Assembly: GCF_900091435.1 (NCBI RefSeq)
Contig: NZ_FMCS01000001.1
Span: 991,512-1,055,511, forward strand
DNA length: 64,000 nucleotides
Source of the DNA: Micromonospora chaiyaphumensis
Lineage (GTDB): Bacteria; Actinomycetota; Actinomycetes; Mycobacteriales; Micromonosporaceae
Direction: 5' to 3'
The notes beneath the pieces were generated by a model. The model had not been told where the DNA came from. It saw only the letters and a program-made list of their open reading frames with translations, and made no database searches. How positions within the stretch are numbered: position 1 is the first letter of the stretch; each line of letters starts with the position of its first letter. Below are positions 24,934-34,200 of this stretch, piece after piece. The position numbers were made by a program, and so were the translations under genes.

Positions 24934-25959
24934 TCATCGGGCCAGCAGGTACTGCAGGCCCAGGCTGGTCGAACTGACCGCGGCCCAGAGGATCAGGCCG
25001 AGCAGCAGCGGCCGGGCACCGGCGCGGCGGAGCGCGGCCACGTCCGTGGAGAGGCCGACGCCGGCGAGGGCGACCGCGATGAACAGCAGTGCCACGTGGT
25101 GCAGTGCGGCCTGGGCGGCGACGGGGATCAGTCCAGCGGTGTTCAGCGCCGCCACGGCCAGGAATGCGACAAGGAACCAGGGCACGAGGGAGGCGGCGAG
25201 CCGGGCCTTCGACGTCTCCGGCAGGTCTGCGCGGCGGCGGTTCAGGGTGGTGAGGACGAGGACGACCGGGATGATCATCAGGGCGCGAACGAGCTTGACG
25301 ACCACGGCGTACCGGACGGCGTCCTGGCCGTACACGCCCGCGGCGGCCACCACCGAACTGGTGTCGTTGACGGCGGTGCCCGCGAAGAGCCCGAACGCGT
25401 GCGCGCTCAATTCCAACACGTGCCCGAGCGGCGGAAAGACCAGCACGGCGGCCACATTGAAGAGGAAGATCGTCGAGATCGCGTACGCCACGTCGTTGCT
25501 CCTCGCCCGGATCGCCGGTGTCGCGGCGGCGATGGCGGAGGCGCCGCAGATGCCGGTGCCGACGCCGATCAGCGTGCGCAGATCGCGGGGCACGCCGAGC
25601 CGCCGGCCCACCAGCCAGGCCAGCAGCAGACACACCCCGAGGCTGCCCAGCATCACCGGCAACGACTCCGCGCCCACCGACAGCACCTGCCTGAGCGACA
25701 GCTGAGCGCCGAGAAACACGACCGACAGCTGCAGCACCAGGCCCTTGGCCAGGTGCAGCCCCGGCGCCATGGCCGGGGACCGGCGCCGCGCCAGCGGGCT
25801 CAGCACCACCCCGCCGACAACGGCGAACACGGGTGCACCGACCACGGGGACCAGCGTGCCGGCAACCGTCGCGGCCAGTCCCAGCAGCACCGCCGCGCCC
25901 AGCCCGGTGGCCGTGCCCGGTGCGCGGCGACGGCAGGGTACGTCAGCAGGAACGATCAC
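24934..25959 (-). CDS. YeiH-family putative sulfate exporter
   Basis: A 341-residue protein with ten or so hydrophobic helices. It has the conserved G-T-G-I-C-G-A-S-A-I-A-A motif and G-T-A-V-N-D-T-S-S-V-V-A-A of the PSE/YeiH family. These are predicted inner-membrane exporters linked to sulfate, sulfonate or organosulfur metabolism. Transport has rarely been measured. The GTG start has a weak ribosome site. The LysR gene directly downstream supports an inducible export function. Confidence 0.8.
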   Translation of the reverse strand: MIVPADVPCRRRAPGTATGLGAAVLLGLAATVAGTLVPVVGAPVFAVVGGVVLSPLARRRSPAMAPGLHLAKGLVLQLSVVFLGAQLSLRQVLSVGAESLPVMLGSLGVCLLLAWLVGRRLGVPRDLRTLIGVGTGICGASAIAAATPAIRARSNDVAYAISTIFLFNVAAVLVFPPLGHVLELSAHAFGLFAGTAVNDTSSVVAAAGVYGQDAVRYAVVVKLVRALMIIPVVLVLTTLNRRRADLPETSKARLAASLVPWFLVAFLAVAALNTAGLIPVAAQAALHHVALLFIAVALAGVGLSTDVAALRRAGARPLLLGLILWAAVSSTSLGLQYLLAR

Positions 25960-26112
25960 CGTTCCAGGCTTCGCGCGCGCGGCGCGCTCCGGTAGGGATC
26001 ATTCCCGGACGACCGTTATAGCCGATGCCTATGACGCCGGAGCCCGCGGCGCTCGTCGCGGCGGTGGGTGGCTCTTCGAAGGTGAGCCGGTCGCTGCGGC
26101 GCGGCATCAGCA

Positions 26113-26233
26113 GCAGTGCGCCAGCCCGAGGACCGCGAGCACGGCAGCGCTCGTCCAGGGCGACCAGGCCGGCGCTGAGCATGATCGCGGCGAGCACCGG
26201 GCCGCGATCGGAACGAAAGCTGACGCTCGTCAC
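26113..26233 (-). pseudogene. Remnant of an MFS (DHA2-type) transporter gene
   Basis: Reading the minus strand from the GTG at 26233 gives T-S-V-S-F-R-S-D-R-G-P-V-L-A-A-I-M-L-S-A-G-L-V-A-L-D. This is the start typical of drug exporters of the DHA2 group, just before their first periplasmic loop. The frame then loses resemblance. In the neighbouring frame a short hydrophobic tail (A-V-L-A-V-L-G-L-A-H-C-C then stop) follows directly, as if the gene's start and end had been joined by a large deletion. Only about 120 bp survive. Confidence 0.4.
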
Positions 26234-26273
26234 GGTCGGGTCGACATCCGCCGGCCCCGCACCGCTGCCGGAT

Positions 26274-26309
26274 CGCGCGGGGAGGTCGCGCGTACGACCT
26301 CCCCGCGCG
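26274..26309. terminator. Perfect 15-bp hairpin after the rhodanese gene
   Basis: The arms at 26274-26288 and 26295-26309 pair perfectly with a six-base loop. It begins 4 bp after the rhodanese stop codon (minus strand), so it is its terminator. Confidence 0.75.
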
Positions 26310-26312
26310 TGC

Positions 26313-26651
26313 TCAGCGGGTGAGCGCGCCGGACTCGGTGGGCAGGCCCGCGCTCACCCAGTCCTCGATGCCCTCGGCGTACTTGCGGACGTCCGTGTAG
26401 CCGAGCGCCGTGAGGCGGTCGGCCACCCGGCCGCTGTTCGGGCAGGCCGGGTTGGAGCAGTAGGTGACGACGGGCGCGTTCCGGTCCGGCAACAGCTCGC
26501 CGGCCCGGTCGGCCACGTCGGCCTCGACCAGCGGGATGGCGCCGGGCAGGTGCTGCCGGGCGTAGTACTCGCCGCCGAGAGCGTCGACGACCGTGACGGT
26601 CCCGGCGTCGATGGCGGTACGCAGCTCCTCGCGGGTGATGCGGGCAGTCAT
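26313..26651 (-). CDS. Rhodanese-like sulfurtransferase
   Basis: A 112-residue single-domain rhodanese. The active-site loop is C-S-N-P-A-C-P-N-S, whose first Cys would carry the persulfide. V-V-D-A-L-G and H-L-P-G-A-I-P-L are the flanking signatures. It lies divergent to a TetR regulator, and the shared 34-bp gap plus the TetR 5' region carries two operator-like repeats. The likely role is sulfur transfer or detoxification. The physiological acceptor is unknown. Confidence 0.85.
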   Translation of the reverse strand: MTARITREELRTAIDAGTVTVVDALGGEYYARQHLPGAIPLVEADVADRAGELLPDRNAPVVTYCSNPACPNSGRVADRLTALGYTDVRKYAEGIEDWVSAGLPTESGALTR

Positions 26652-26669
26652 GACAACCTCCAGAGAAGT

Positions 26670-26724
26670 GGACTACAGTCCGGTTATGCCTCGCCACGTT
26701 AGCGGACCGCAGTCCGGTTACGCC
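26670..26724. promoter_or_regulatory. Two 21-bp near-identical direct repeats with palindromic cores
   Basis: The segments 26670-26690 and 26704-26724 match at 18 of 21 positions and start 34 bp apart. The first contains the palindrome GGACTACAGTCC, the second GGACCGCAGTCC. Both then run into CCGGTTAYGCC. They lie between the rhodanese gene and tetR, overlapping the proposed ATG of tetR, and are strong candidates for TetR operators. Confidence 0.6.
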
Positions 26725-27327
26725 ACTCCCCCGGTGGAACTCGTCGAGTTGCGTACGACACCCCCGCGCGAACGGGCGGACGCCGCCCGCAACCGCGCCG
26801 CCGTGCTGGACGCCGCCGCGACCCTCTTCCGCGAGCACGGGGTCGAGGGCGTCTCCATGGAGACGGTCGCCGCCGCCGCGGGAGTGGGCAAGGGCACCCT
26901 GTTCCGGCGCTTCGGGGACAAGGCGGGGCTGGCCACCGCCCTGCTCGACACCCAGGAACGCGCACTGCAGGAGGCGATCCTGTTCGGCCCCGCGCCTCTC
27001 GGTCCCGGTCCGGCCGAGGCATCGCCGTCGGCACGGGAGCGACTGCACGCCTTCCTCGAGGCGTACCTGGACTATCTACTCGGCCACCTCGATCTGGTCC
27101 GGATCTCGGAGACCGCCGCGCCCGGCGCCCGGTACCGCATCGGGGCGTACCGGTTCTGGCACCGGCACGTGACCCTGCTCCTCGCCGGCCGCCCGGATCC
27201 GGTCGCGGACGCGCACGCCCTGCTCGCCACGCTCGCCGCCGAGCACGTACGGGCGGTCCTCGACGACATCGGGGCGGACCGGCTCCGCGCGGCGACACTC
27301 CGGCTGGCTGCCGCCCTGACCACCTGA
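26686..27327 (+). CDS. TetR-family regulator
   Basis: A 213-residue repressor. The HTH lies about residues 33-78 (A-A-A-T-L-F-R-E-H-G-V and V-A-A-A-A-G-V-G-K-G-T-L-F-R-R-F). A ligand-binding helical domain follows, with L-E-A-Y-L-D-Y-L-L. The start is uncertain: ATG 26686 is embedded in the first repeat. A GTG at 26734 lies downstream of both repeats and would leave them wholly intergenic. It likely represses itself and the divergent rhodanese gene. No ligand is predictable. Confidence 0.85.
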   Translation: MPRHVSGPQSGYATPPVELVELRTTPPRERADAARNRAAVLDAAATLFREHGVEGVSMETVAAAAGVGKGTLFRRFGDKAGLATALLDTQERALQEAILFGPAPLGPGPAEASPSARERLHAFLEAYLDYLLGHLDLVRISETAAPGARYRIGAYRFWHRHVTLLLAGRPDPVADAHALLATLAAEHVRAVLDDIGADRLRAATLRLAAALTT

Positions 27328-27340
27328 GGCCCGCGCCGGG

Positions 27341-28159
27341 TCAGCCCTTGCCGGCGGCCCGGCCGTCGCCCTGCACCGTGCTCTTGACCAGGTCGTGGCC
27401 CAGATCGAAGCGGATGCCGTCCGGGTTGGTGAGCCCCGCGTCGGCGTACCACGACCGGTCGGCTTCGGGGTGTGGTCCCACGAGCCCCACGCGTCCGGTA
27501 CCGAACGTGGTGACGACGGCGGCGGCCGCGCCGGTGTCGTAGGTGGCGAGAACGGTTCCCGGCGCCCCGGCTCGCAGTTGGAAGGTCGGCCCGTCCTGGA
27601 AGTACATGTGCCGGGCCTGGCCGCGCCAGCGGACCGGGACGACCGTGTCGTCGGTGCTGTCGACGCTCGCCCCGTCGGTGCTGATGTACTGGTCCACCTT
27701 CCCGTCGAACAGCCCGAACCCGGGCTCGTCGGCGGCCAGGTACGCACCCAGGCAGAAGCCGAGGTAGTGCCCGCCGTCGTCGACGAATTCGCGGATCAGG
27801 TCCTTGTAGCCCCGCAGCTTGCGCCAGGCCGGCCTGACCTCGCCGCCGCCGGGCTGCGCGTACAGCGCCGCCTCCGCCAACGCGTCCGACGAGACCTGCC
27901 GCCGCTCATCCGGGCCGCAGTACTCGGTGCGGAACCCCGCCGACGAGCTGCGGAGCAGGTCCGCCACCGCCTCCGCGCAGCCGGAGCAGGCGGCCGGACC
28001 CCGGTAGACGAGCGCCAGCGGCCCGTCCCCGGAGACCGCCGACACCCCGGCCCACCCCAGGGCGGCCAGGGCGCCGGCGGCACCGGCGCCGATCAGAAGA
28101 CGCCGTCGACCGATCCTCGGCGGCACGCCGAGCGGCAGACCCGACCTGATCCGTCCCAC
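27341..28159 (-). CDS. Exported BPL_N-domain protein (class-I amidotransferase fold), copy 1
   Basis: A 272-residue protein with a twin-arginine-like signal (R-R-R-L-L-I-G-A-G-A-A-G). It has a domain resembling the N-terminal glutaminase-like half of eukaryotic biotin protein ligase. The nucleophile elbow G-F-C-L-G (Cys136) and the late G-P-H-P-E (His plus Glu, near 230) supply a complete Cys-His-Glu triad. It therefore looks like an active hydrolase or amidotransferase rather than a pseudoenzyme. About half of its residues align with the protein at 29563-30324. It is the last gene of the Pls/PosA-type operon, and may hydrolyse or edit the product outside the cell. The substrate is unknown. 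Confidence 0.75.
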   Translation of the reverse strand: MGRIRSGLPLGVPPRIGRRRLLIGAGAAGALAALGWAGVSAVSGDGPLALVYRGPAACSGCAEAVADLLRSSSAGFRTEYCGPDERRQVSSDALAEAALYAQPGGGEVRPAWRKLRGYKDLIREFVDDGGHYLGFCLGAYLAADEPGFGLFDGKVDQYISTDGASVDSTDDTVVPVRWRGQARHMYFQDGPTFQLRAGAPGTVLATYDTGAAAAVVTTFGTGRVGLVGPHPEADRSWYADAGLTNPDGIRFDLGHDLVKSTVQGDGRAAGKG

Positions 28160-28186
28160 GTGGCTCTCCTCCCCTCGGCCGCTGCG

Positions 28187-29566
28187 TCAGCCCGCCGCCG
28201 GCCGGTCGACCGGGTATCCGCCGGCGCCCGGTGCCTCCGGTGCGTACATCGACAGGCCCGCCCGGCCGCGCCTCCGTTGACTCGTCCGCCTGGCCAGCCG
28301 GCGAGCGGCGCGGGAAAGGCTCGTCACGAGCCCTTCCAGCGGACCACGGCCCGCGGTGGCCCACCACGCGGTGCCGATCAGCACGATGGCCAGGCCCTGC
28401 GCGAGGTATCCGGGCACGGGGGCGAAGGAGTCGAGGTCGGAGTTGATGAACATGATGTGTGCGGTGTAGAAGGTCAGGGTCATGGCGCCGGCTGCCGCGA
28501 GGGGCACCAGCAGCACGGATATCACCCGCCACGGGCCGGGCCGTACGACGCGACTCGCGAGCAGCATGACGGCGAGCAGCGCGATCGCGCTCCCGGTCGT
28601 GCCCAGCAGGTCGAGCGGCGTGCTGGTGTGCGGTGCGTCGACCGCGAGCCACCACCAGGTCGAGGTCGGCGTGCTGCCGTCCGCGCCGAAGGTGAGAAGC
28701 TCCGTTGTCTCCACCGCGTTCAACCCACTCTTCGGCTGGGTGGACCAGATCTGCCGCAGGCCCTCGTACCGGTCGAGCAGGAGCGACGACGCCACCGCGG
28801 CCCCGGCCGCGAACGCGACCCCGGTGCCGAGCAGCCCGACCACCACTCGCAGCCTGGTCAGGGTCAACCGCCCGATCACCAGGCCGGCACACAGGTACGC
28901 CAGCCACGCCACCGCCGGATACTCCCCCGTGAGCGACAGCTCGGTGAGCAGCGCGCCGGGGTCGTGGACGAGTTGCGCGAACGCGGCGTTGTCGTAGGTC
29001 GGTTCCGCCAGCTGCGGCAGCAGGATCTGCCGGAGAACGGGGGCGCCGGCGGCGACGACCAGCCCGGTGAACGCCACCAGCCAGGTCGGCAGGAACACCA
29101 ACGGGATCGCCAGCACGAACATCACCGCGTAGTAGGGCAGGATCACCACCGCCAGCGACGGGTCGGCATAGCCCAGCGCCAAGCCGATCGCGCCGATGGC
29201 CAGGGCCCGGACGGCGAGCGCCGCCACCGTCCCCGAGCGGTCGGTCAGCCGGACGCGCCGTCGATCGGTCAGGAGCGCGATTCCGACCCCGGCCAGCACC
29301 GCGAACAGCGCGGCCGCCCGTCCCGCGAAGGTCGTGTACCACCAGGTCGGCCGTCCCGCGGCGTCGGCCTCGGGCAACGAGTGCACGGCGATCATGCCGA
29401 ACAGCGCCACGCCCCGGGCGGCGTCCAGACCGAGCAGCCGGAATCGCCCGACCGGCGGGTCGGTCGTGGGGAGCGGACCGTCCGCGTCCCGGGCGACGGG
29501 GGCCGGTCGGTTCGCCTCGGCGGCGCGCTCGAGGTCCTGCCAACTGAGTTCCGCGGTCTGGGTCAT
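28187..29566 (-). CDS. Multi-pass membrane acyltransferase-like protein (heparan-alpha-glucosaminide acetyltransferase/DUF418 type)
   Basis: A 459-residue protein with 10-11 hydrophobic helices. Just after the hydrophilic N-terminus comes L-G-L-D-A-A-R-G-V-A-L-F-G-M-I-A-V-H, a signature of this acyltransferase superfamily, whose histidine is catalytic. A second cue is the late F-Y-T-A-H-I-M-F. Such proteins move acyl groups across the membrane onto extracellular sugars or amines. The start overlaps the preceding BPL_N gene (ATGA), tying it to the NRPS operon, where it could modify the amino groups of the exported product. Confidence 0.75.
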   Translation of the reverse strand: MTQTAELSWQDLERAAEANRPAPVARDADGPLPTTDPPVGRFRLLGLDAARGVALFGMIAVHSLPEADAAGRPTWWYTTFAGRAAALFAVLAGVGIALLTDRRRVRLTDRSGTVAALAVRALAIGAIGLALGYADPSLAVVILPYYAVMFVLAIPLVFLPTWLVAFTGLVVAAGAPVLRQILLPQLAEPTYDNAAFAQLVHDPGALLTELSLTGEYPAVAWLAYLCAGLVIGRLTLTRLRVVVGLLGTGVAFAAGAAVASSLLLDRYEGLRQIWSTQPKSGLNAVETTELLTFGADGSTPTSTWWWLAVDAPHTSTPLDLLGTTGSAIALLAVMLLASRVVRPGPWRVISVLLVPLAAAGAMTLTFYTAHIMFINSDLDSFAPVPGYLAQGLAIVLIGTAWWATAGRGPLEGLVTSLSRAARRLARRTSQRRRGRAGLSMYAPEAPGAGGYPVDRPAAG

Positions 29567-30324
29567 GGCTTCATCACCGCGTCAACCAGGTCGCAGCCGA
29601 GATCCACGCCGAGCCGTTCCGTGGTACGCAGCCCGGCGTCGAGATACCAGTCGTCGGTGGCTTCGGGGTGCGGGCCGACGACACCGACCCGGCCGGCGCC
29701 GAAGGGAGCGACCAGTGCCGCGATCATGCCGTTCGGGTAGGAGGCGAGGATGTCGGCGTCCGCATCCGGGCGCAGCCAGAAGTACGGGCCGTCCTGGAAG
29801 AAGAGGGCCCGCCGCCGGCCCCGCCAGGAGACCTGGACGACGGTGTTCTTCTCCGTGTCGACGGTGGCCGCGCTGGAGCCGACGTACTGGTCGGTGTCAC
29901 CGGGCAGCAGGGCGAAGCCGGGGGTGGACCCGGCGAGGTAGCCGCCGAGGCAGATCCCCAGGTACCTCCCGCCGTTGTGGACGAACTGGCGGATCTCGTC
30001 CCGGTGGCGCTTGAGGTGGCGGTAGCCGTGCTTGAGGGTGCCACCGCCCGGCTGGGCGTACAACGCCGCCCTGGCCAGTGTCTGCTGGCTGAGTGGCAGG
30101 TCCTCGTCCGGGCCGACGTAGCGGACGTCGAAGCCCCACCGGCTGGACTTCAGCAGCGCCGCCACCGCCTCCGGGCAGCCGGGCAGCGTCGCCGGCCCTC
30201 GATAGACCAGCGCCACGGGTGGTGGCGCGCCGTGCGGTAGGGGCGAGCGGACCGTCAGGCCCCGGCCGGTCAGTGCCCGCCCGCCGGCGGCGAACAGCCG
30301 CCCGAGAGCCCCCGAGGTACTCAC
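29563..30324 (-). CDS. BPL_N-domain protein (class-I amidotransferase fold), copy 2
   Basis: A 253-residue paralogue of the exported protein two genes downstream, with G-I-C-L-G (Cys125) and the matching G-P-H-P-E motif. Unlike copy 1 it has no clear hydrophobic signal, so it may remain in the cytoplasm or associate peripherally. The GTG start at 30324 overlaps the stop of the dimethylargininase-like gene (GTGA) and its end overlaps the acyltransferase gene. One cytosolic and one exported copy suggest two steps acting on related substrates. Confidence 0.75.
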   Translation of the reverse strand: MSTSGALGRLFAAGGRALTGRGLTVRSPLPHGAPPPVALVYRGPATLPGCPEAVAALLKSSRWGFDVRYVGPDEDLPLSQQTLARAALYAQPGGGTLKHGYRHLKRHRDEIRQFVHNGGRYLGICLGGYLAGSTPGFALLPGDTDQYVGSSAATVDTEKNTVVQVSWRGRRRALFFQDGPYFWLRPDADADILASYPNGMIAALVAPFGAGRVGVVGPHPEATDDWYLDAGLRTTERLGVDLGCDLVDAVMKP

Positions 30325-31130
30325 GACGCCGCCGGCAACGGATTGTCCAGTGTCAGCGCTGTGCAGCGCACGCCGCCGCCACCCTTGGCCAGCTCGGTCG
30401 TGTCCAGCTCGACGACCCGCAGGCCACGCTCCCGCACCGCGGCCGCCAGCCGTGGCGCTCCCCTGGTCATGGTCACGGTGACGCCGTCGCTGATCAGATT
30501 GAGCGCGAACCGGGTCGCCTCCTCGACGCTGACCTCGATCAGGTCCATGCCGAGTCCGCCCAGCCGCCGGCGGCTCGGCTCGTCGAGGGCCTGCGGACAG
30601 TAGGCGAGCGTCCGCCCCGGCTCGACCACGGCGACCGCCAGGTCGAGGTCGTACCACCGGTGGCTCACCGTCTGCAGCGGCACCACCTCGTAGCCCAACG
30701 CCCGCCCCAGCACCGCGTGCATCCGCCGGTCCGTCCGCTGGCCGTAGCCGGCCAGCAGCAGGTCCCCACAGGCCAGCGCGTCGCCCTGGCCGCTGAACGG
30801 GTACGGCGCCTCCAGTACGTCGAAGTCGTTGTTGATCAGCCACTCCTGGAAGTACGGCAGCTCGGCCTTGCGCTCGGGCGGCGGCGCCCCCAGCACGGCC
30901 CGATCGCCCCGCACCAGTGCCGCGTTCGCGGTGAACACCATGTCCGGGCACTCCGGGGCCGAGGCCACGTACTCGATGCGGCGACCCGCCGCCCGGTGCG
31001 CCGCGACGATTGCCTCGTGCTCGCTCACCGCCGCCGCGTGATCGGGCTGCACCTCGGTGTGCATGTACGGGTTGATCTCGTAGTCGACCCGGAAGTGAGC
31101 GGCGTCGGAAACCAGTAGTGCCTTGTTCAT
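30321..31130 (-). CDS. Dimethylargininase/amidinotransferase-fold hydrolase (DDAH-like)
   Basis: A 269-residue enzyme of the guanidino-modifying fold. The catalytic His157 (H-R-W-Y-D-L-D) and Cys256 (G-G-G-V-R-C-T) are in place. The segment usually read as F-E-G-x-G-D here reads F-S-G-Q-G-D, so the acidic residue I expect is replaced by Ser112. That may alter activity. The family removes a substituted amine from methylarginines, giving citrulline, or makes ornithine-related products. I place the start at ATG 31130, with GAGGG 11 bases upstream. An earlier ATG at 31217 overlaps the NRPS stop and would add 29 residues. Confidence 0.75.
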   Translation of the reverse strand: MNKALLVSDAAHFRVDYEINPYMHTEVQPDHAAAVSEHEAIVAAHRAAGRRIEYVASAPECPDMVFTANAALVRGDRAVLGAPPPERKAELPYFQEWLINNDFDVLEAPYPFSGQGDALACGDLLLAGYGQRTDRRMHAVLGRALGYEVVPLQTVSHRWYDLDLAVAVVEPGRTLAYCPQALDEPSRRRLGGLGMDLIEVSVEEATRFALNLISDGVTVTMTRGAPRLAAAVRERGLRVVELDTTELAKGGGGVRCTALTLDNPLPAAS

Positions 31131-31216
31131 CGAGCGGTTGTCCCTCTTGTGAAGTGGTGGATGGACGGAATCTGTCTGCTGCGGTGCGGTGGCAGCCGCA
31201 GCGGTACGGCGCGGCA

Positions 31217-34200
31217 TCAGGCCGCCTGCCGTTCGAGCGGGTCGCGGGTGAGCACCCCTTGCGCGGGGATCCCCCGCCAGCGGGTCCCGCGCGTGAGATG
31301 TTCGCCCTTCATCAGGAGCGAGAGTGATTCCAGGCTGACGTCCTCGCCGACGACGGCGTCATAGAGGACGATGGCGCGGGTGCCGATGGTCGCGCCGGCG
31401 CCGACGGTGACGACGGACATCTTCATGACCCGGTCCTCGAACAGGTGCGTCTGAAGCGACACGTCGGTTCCCACCGTGGCGTCGTCACCGATCTCGACCA
31501 GGTCGAACTCCGTCAGGTAGGTCGTCCCGATCCAGGTGCGCCGGCCGACGCGGACGCCGAACCAGCGCAGCACCGGCGGCAGGAACGGCGTGCCGACCAG
31601 GAGTCCGACGCCGACGGGGACCGCGGCGGCCTCGTAGAGGCCCGTGACGAACTCCGAGCGCCGGACGAAGTCGCTCCAGAGGGGCTCCACCCGGGGCCGG
31701 TACGTGCCGACGACGTTGCGCTTGGTCGCCGCGCAGAACAGGATCACCGCCACGCTCGACGCCATCGCGACGAACGGCGACACCAGCGCCGGCACGAGCA
31801 GGTCCCGGCCGTTGGCGAGCCAGGACAGCGCCAGGAGGTAGAGGTAGAAGCTGGCGCCGAGCACCGACGCGGGCAGGGTGGCGCGGAAGAACTCGACGAA
31901 CAGCCGGCGGGCCACCATCGCCCGGGTCGGACGGAAGGTCAGCTCCTCCGAGAAGGAGCCGCTGCTCTGGCGCACCGGAAGGTGCATGGCCGGTGAGCCC
32001 AACCAGGAGGTGCCCTCGGGGACACCGTTGTCGGGCGGCAGCGTGCTGACCCCGAGCAGGGAACCGTCGCCCAGCACCGTGCCGGCCGGCACGAACGCGG
32101 CGTTGCCGACGAAGGCCCGGCTGCCGACCGTGGTGGGCAGGAATGCCACGCGACCGTTGGCGAACGTCGCGGCGCCGAGGCTCGCCATGTCCGCGACGAA
32201 GCTCTCCGAACCCAGCGTGAGCAGGTCCGGATCCAGGTGGGCGGCGGTGGAGACCTCCGCGCCCCGGCCCACCTTGGCGCCGAGCAGCCGCAACCAGGGC
32301 CCGGTGTAGAGGGTCGCGTAGAGCGAGTTCGTGAACATCAGGCTGAACTCGAGCAGCTTGTCCGCGATCCACTTGCGCACGCCGAGCATCGAGTGCACCC
32401 GGTGGTGGACGCCGACCGGCACCCGCGGCAGCACGAGGCGCTTGCCGACGGCGACCACCGCGCAGACGGTGAGCACGTAGACGATGCCAGCCGGGATGGT
32501 CGCGACCAGGCCGGCGAGCAGGCCTCGGGTCAGCAGCACCCACCAGACCAGCGCCACGCTGGGCAGGACCATCGCGATCGCGCCGAGTTCCAGGCTGATC
32601 AGCCCGGCCAGGGCGGCCGCGATGTGGTGCGGGCGCCAGCCGTTGCGCAGCCGCCGGTAGCTGAACATGGCCTCGACGGTGGGAGCGAGCCGGGCGGTCG
32701 GAGCCGGCGGCGAACCGGCCCAGCGCTGCCGGGGTGGCACCGCCTCGCCGTGGACGAGGACGGACTGCTCGCCGACGCCGGCGTACGCCCCGACCGACGC
32801 GCCCGGCTCGAGGACCGCGTTCGCGCCGACGAAGGCGCCCGAGCCGATGGTGATCGGACCGACGACGACCCAGCCGTCCTCCGCCCGCCACGGACGCAGC
32901 GAGACGCCGTACCCCACGGAGGCGTCGCGCCCGATGGAGATCATGCTGGGCAGGCTGATCGCGCTGGTCGCGATGATGCTCCGGCGGCCGACGCGGGCAC
33001 CGAGGAGCCGCAGGTAGGTGGCGATCAGCGGAGAACCGCTGAGCACGGGCAGCGGTCCGATCGCGAGCAGCGCGTTCAGCGCCCAGAGCCGGACGTAGGT
33101 CGGCCCCCACAGGCGGTACCGGCCGGGTCGGATACCCGCGGCCAGCGGCCGGGCCAGCAGCACCGGCAGCACCCAGCGCACGCCGAGGTAGCTGAGCAGG
33201 ATCGCGACCATGAGTTCCATGAGGACGCGGGCGGACACGAAACCGTCGTTCCGGGTGTAGACGAAGGAGACGGGCAGCGTGACGGCCAGCAGCAGCAGGT
33301 AGATCACCGCTCCCTGGCCCGCCCCGGCCAGCGCGATCCGGCGGCTGCTGTGCCGCAGCGGGGTGGGACGGGGCGGGGCGGTCGGCCCGCCGATCCGGTC
33401 GGCGGCGCCGAGGTGCGTGGCCATTCCCCGTACGGTCGGGTGGGCGTAGAGGTCCCGGACCGCCGGGTGCACGCCGACCTCGCGGGCGCGCAGCAGTGAC
33501 ACGACGCGTGCGGCGAGCAGTGAGTGTCCGCCGAGGTCGGTGAAGAAGTCCGCCTCGACCGACAGCGTCTCGGGCTCGATGCCGAACGCCTCCGCCCAGG
33601 CCGCCCGTACCTGCTCCTCCAGCTCGCCCTCGGCGGCCACGAGCGGGCCGGTCGCCCGGGTGAGCCGGCGGCTCGGCGCGGGCAGCCGTTTCCGGTCGAC
33701 CTTGCCGCTGGGCATGGTCGGCAGCGCGGCGACGACGTCCAGGAAGGAGGGCACCATGTAGGCCGGCAGCCGGGTCTGCAGAATCTCGCACAGCCGGCTG
33801 ATCAGTTCCTCCGAGCCCTGGTCGTCGCTGTCGTGCAGCACGAGGTAGGCGGCCAGCTCGCGGGGGGCGTCCGGACCGTCGGTGACGGGAACGAGCGCCG
33901 CCACGGCCTCGGCCACACCCGCGTCCTCCAGCAGCACACTCTCGATCTCACCGAGATCCACCCGGTGACCGCGGATCTTGACCTCGGAATCCGCCCGGCC
34001 GAGATACTCGATCTCCCCGTCCTCGTTGACCCGGCCCAGATCCCCGGTGCGGTAGAGCCGGCTGCCCGGCGGCGCCAACGGGTGCTCGATGAAGCGGTCC
34101 GCGGTCAGGTCCGGTCGCCCGACGTACCCTCGCGCCACCCCCGGACCGCCGATGCAGATCTCACCGACCTCGCCGTCGGGGACCGGCTGGCGCTGCTCGT

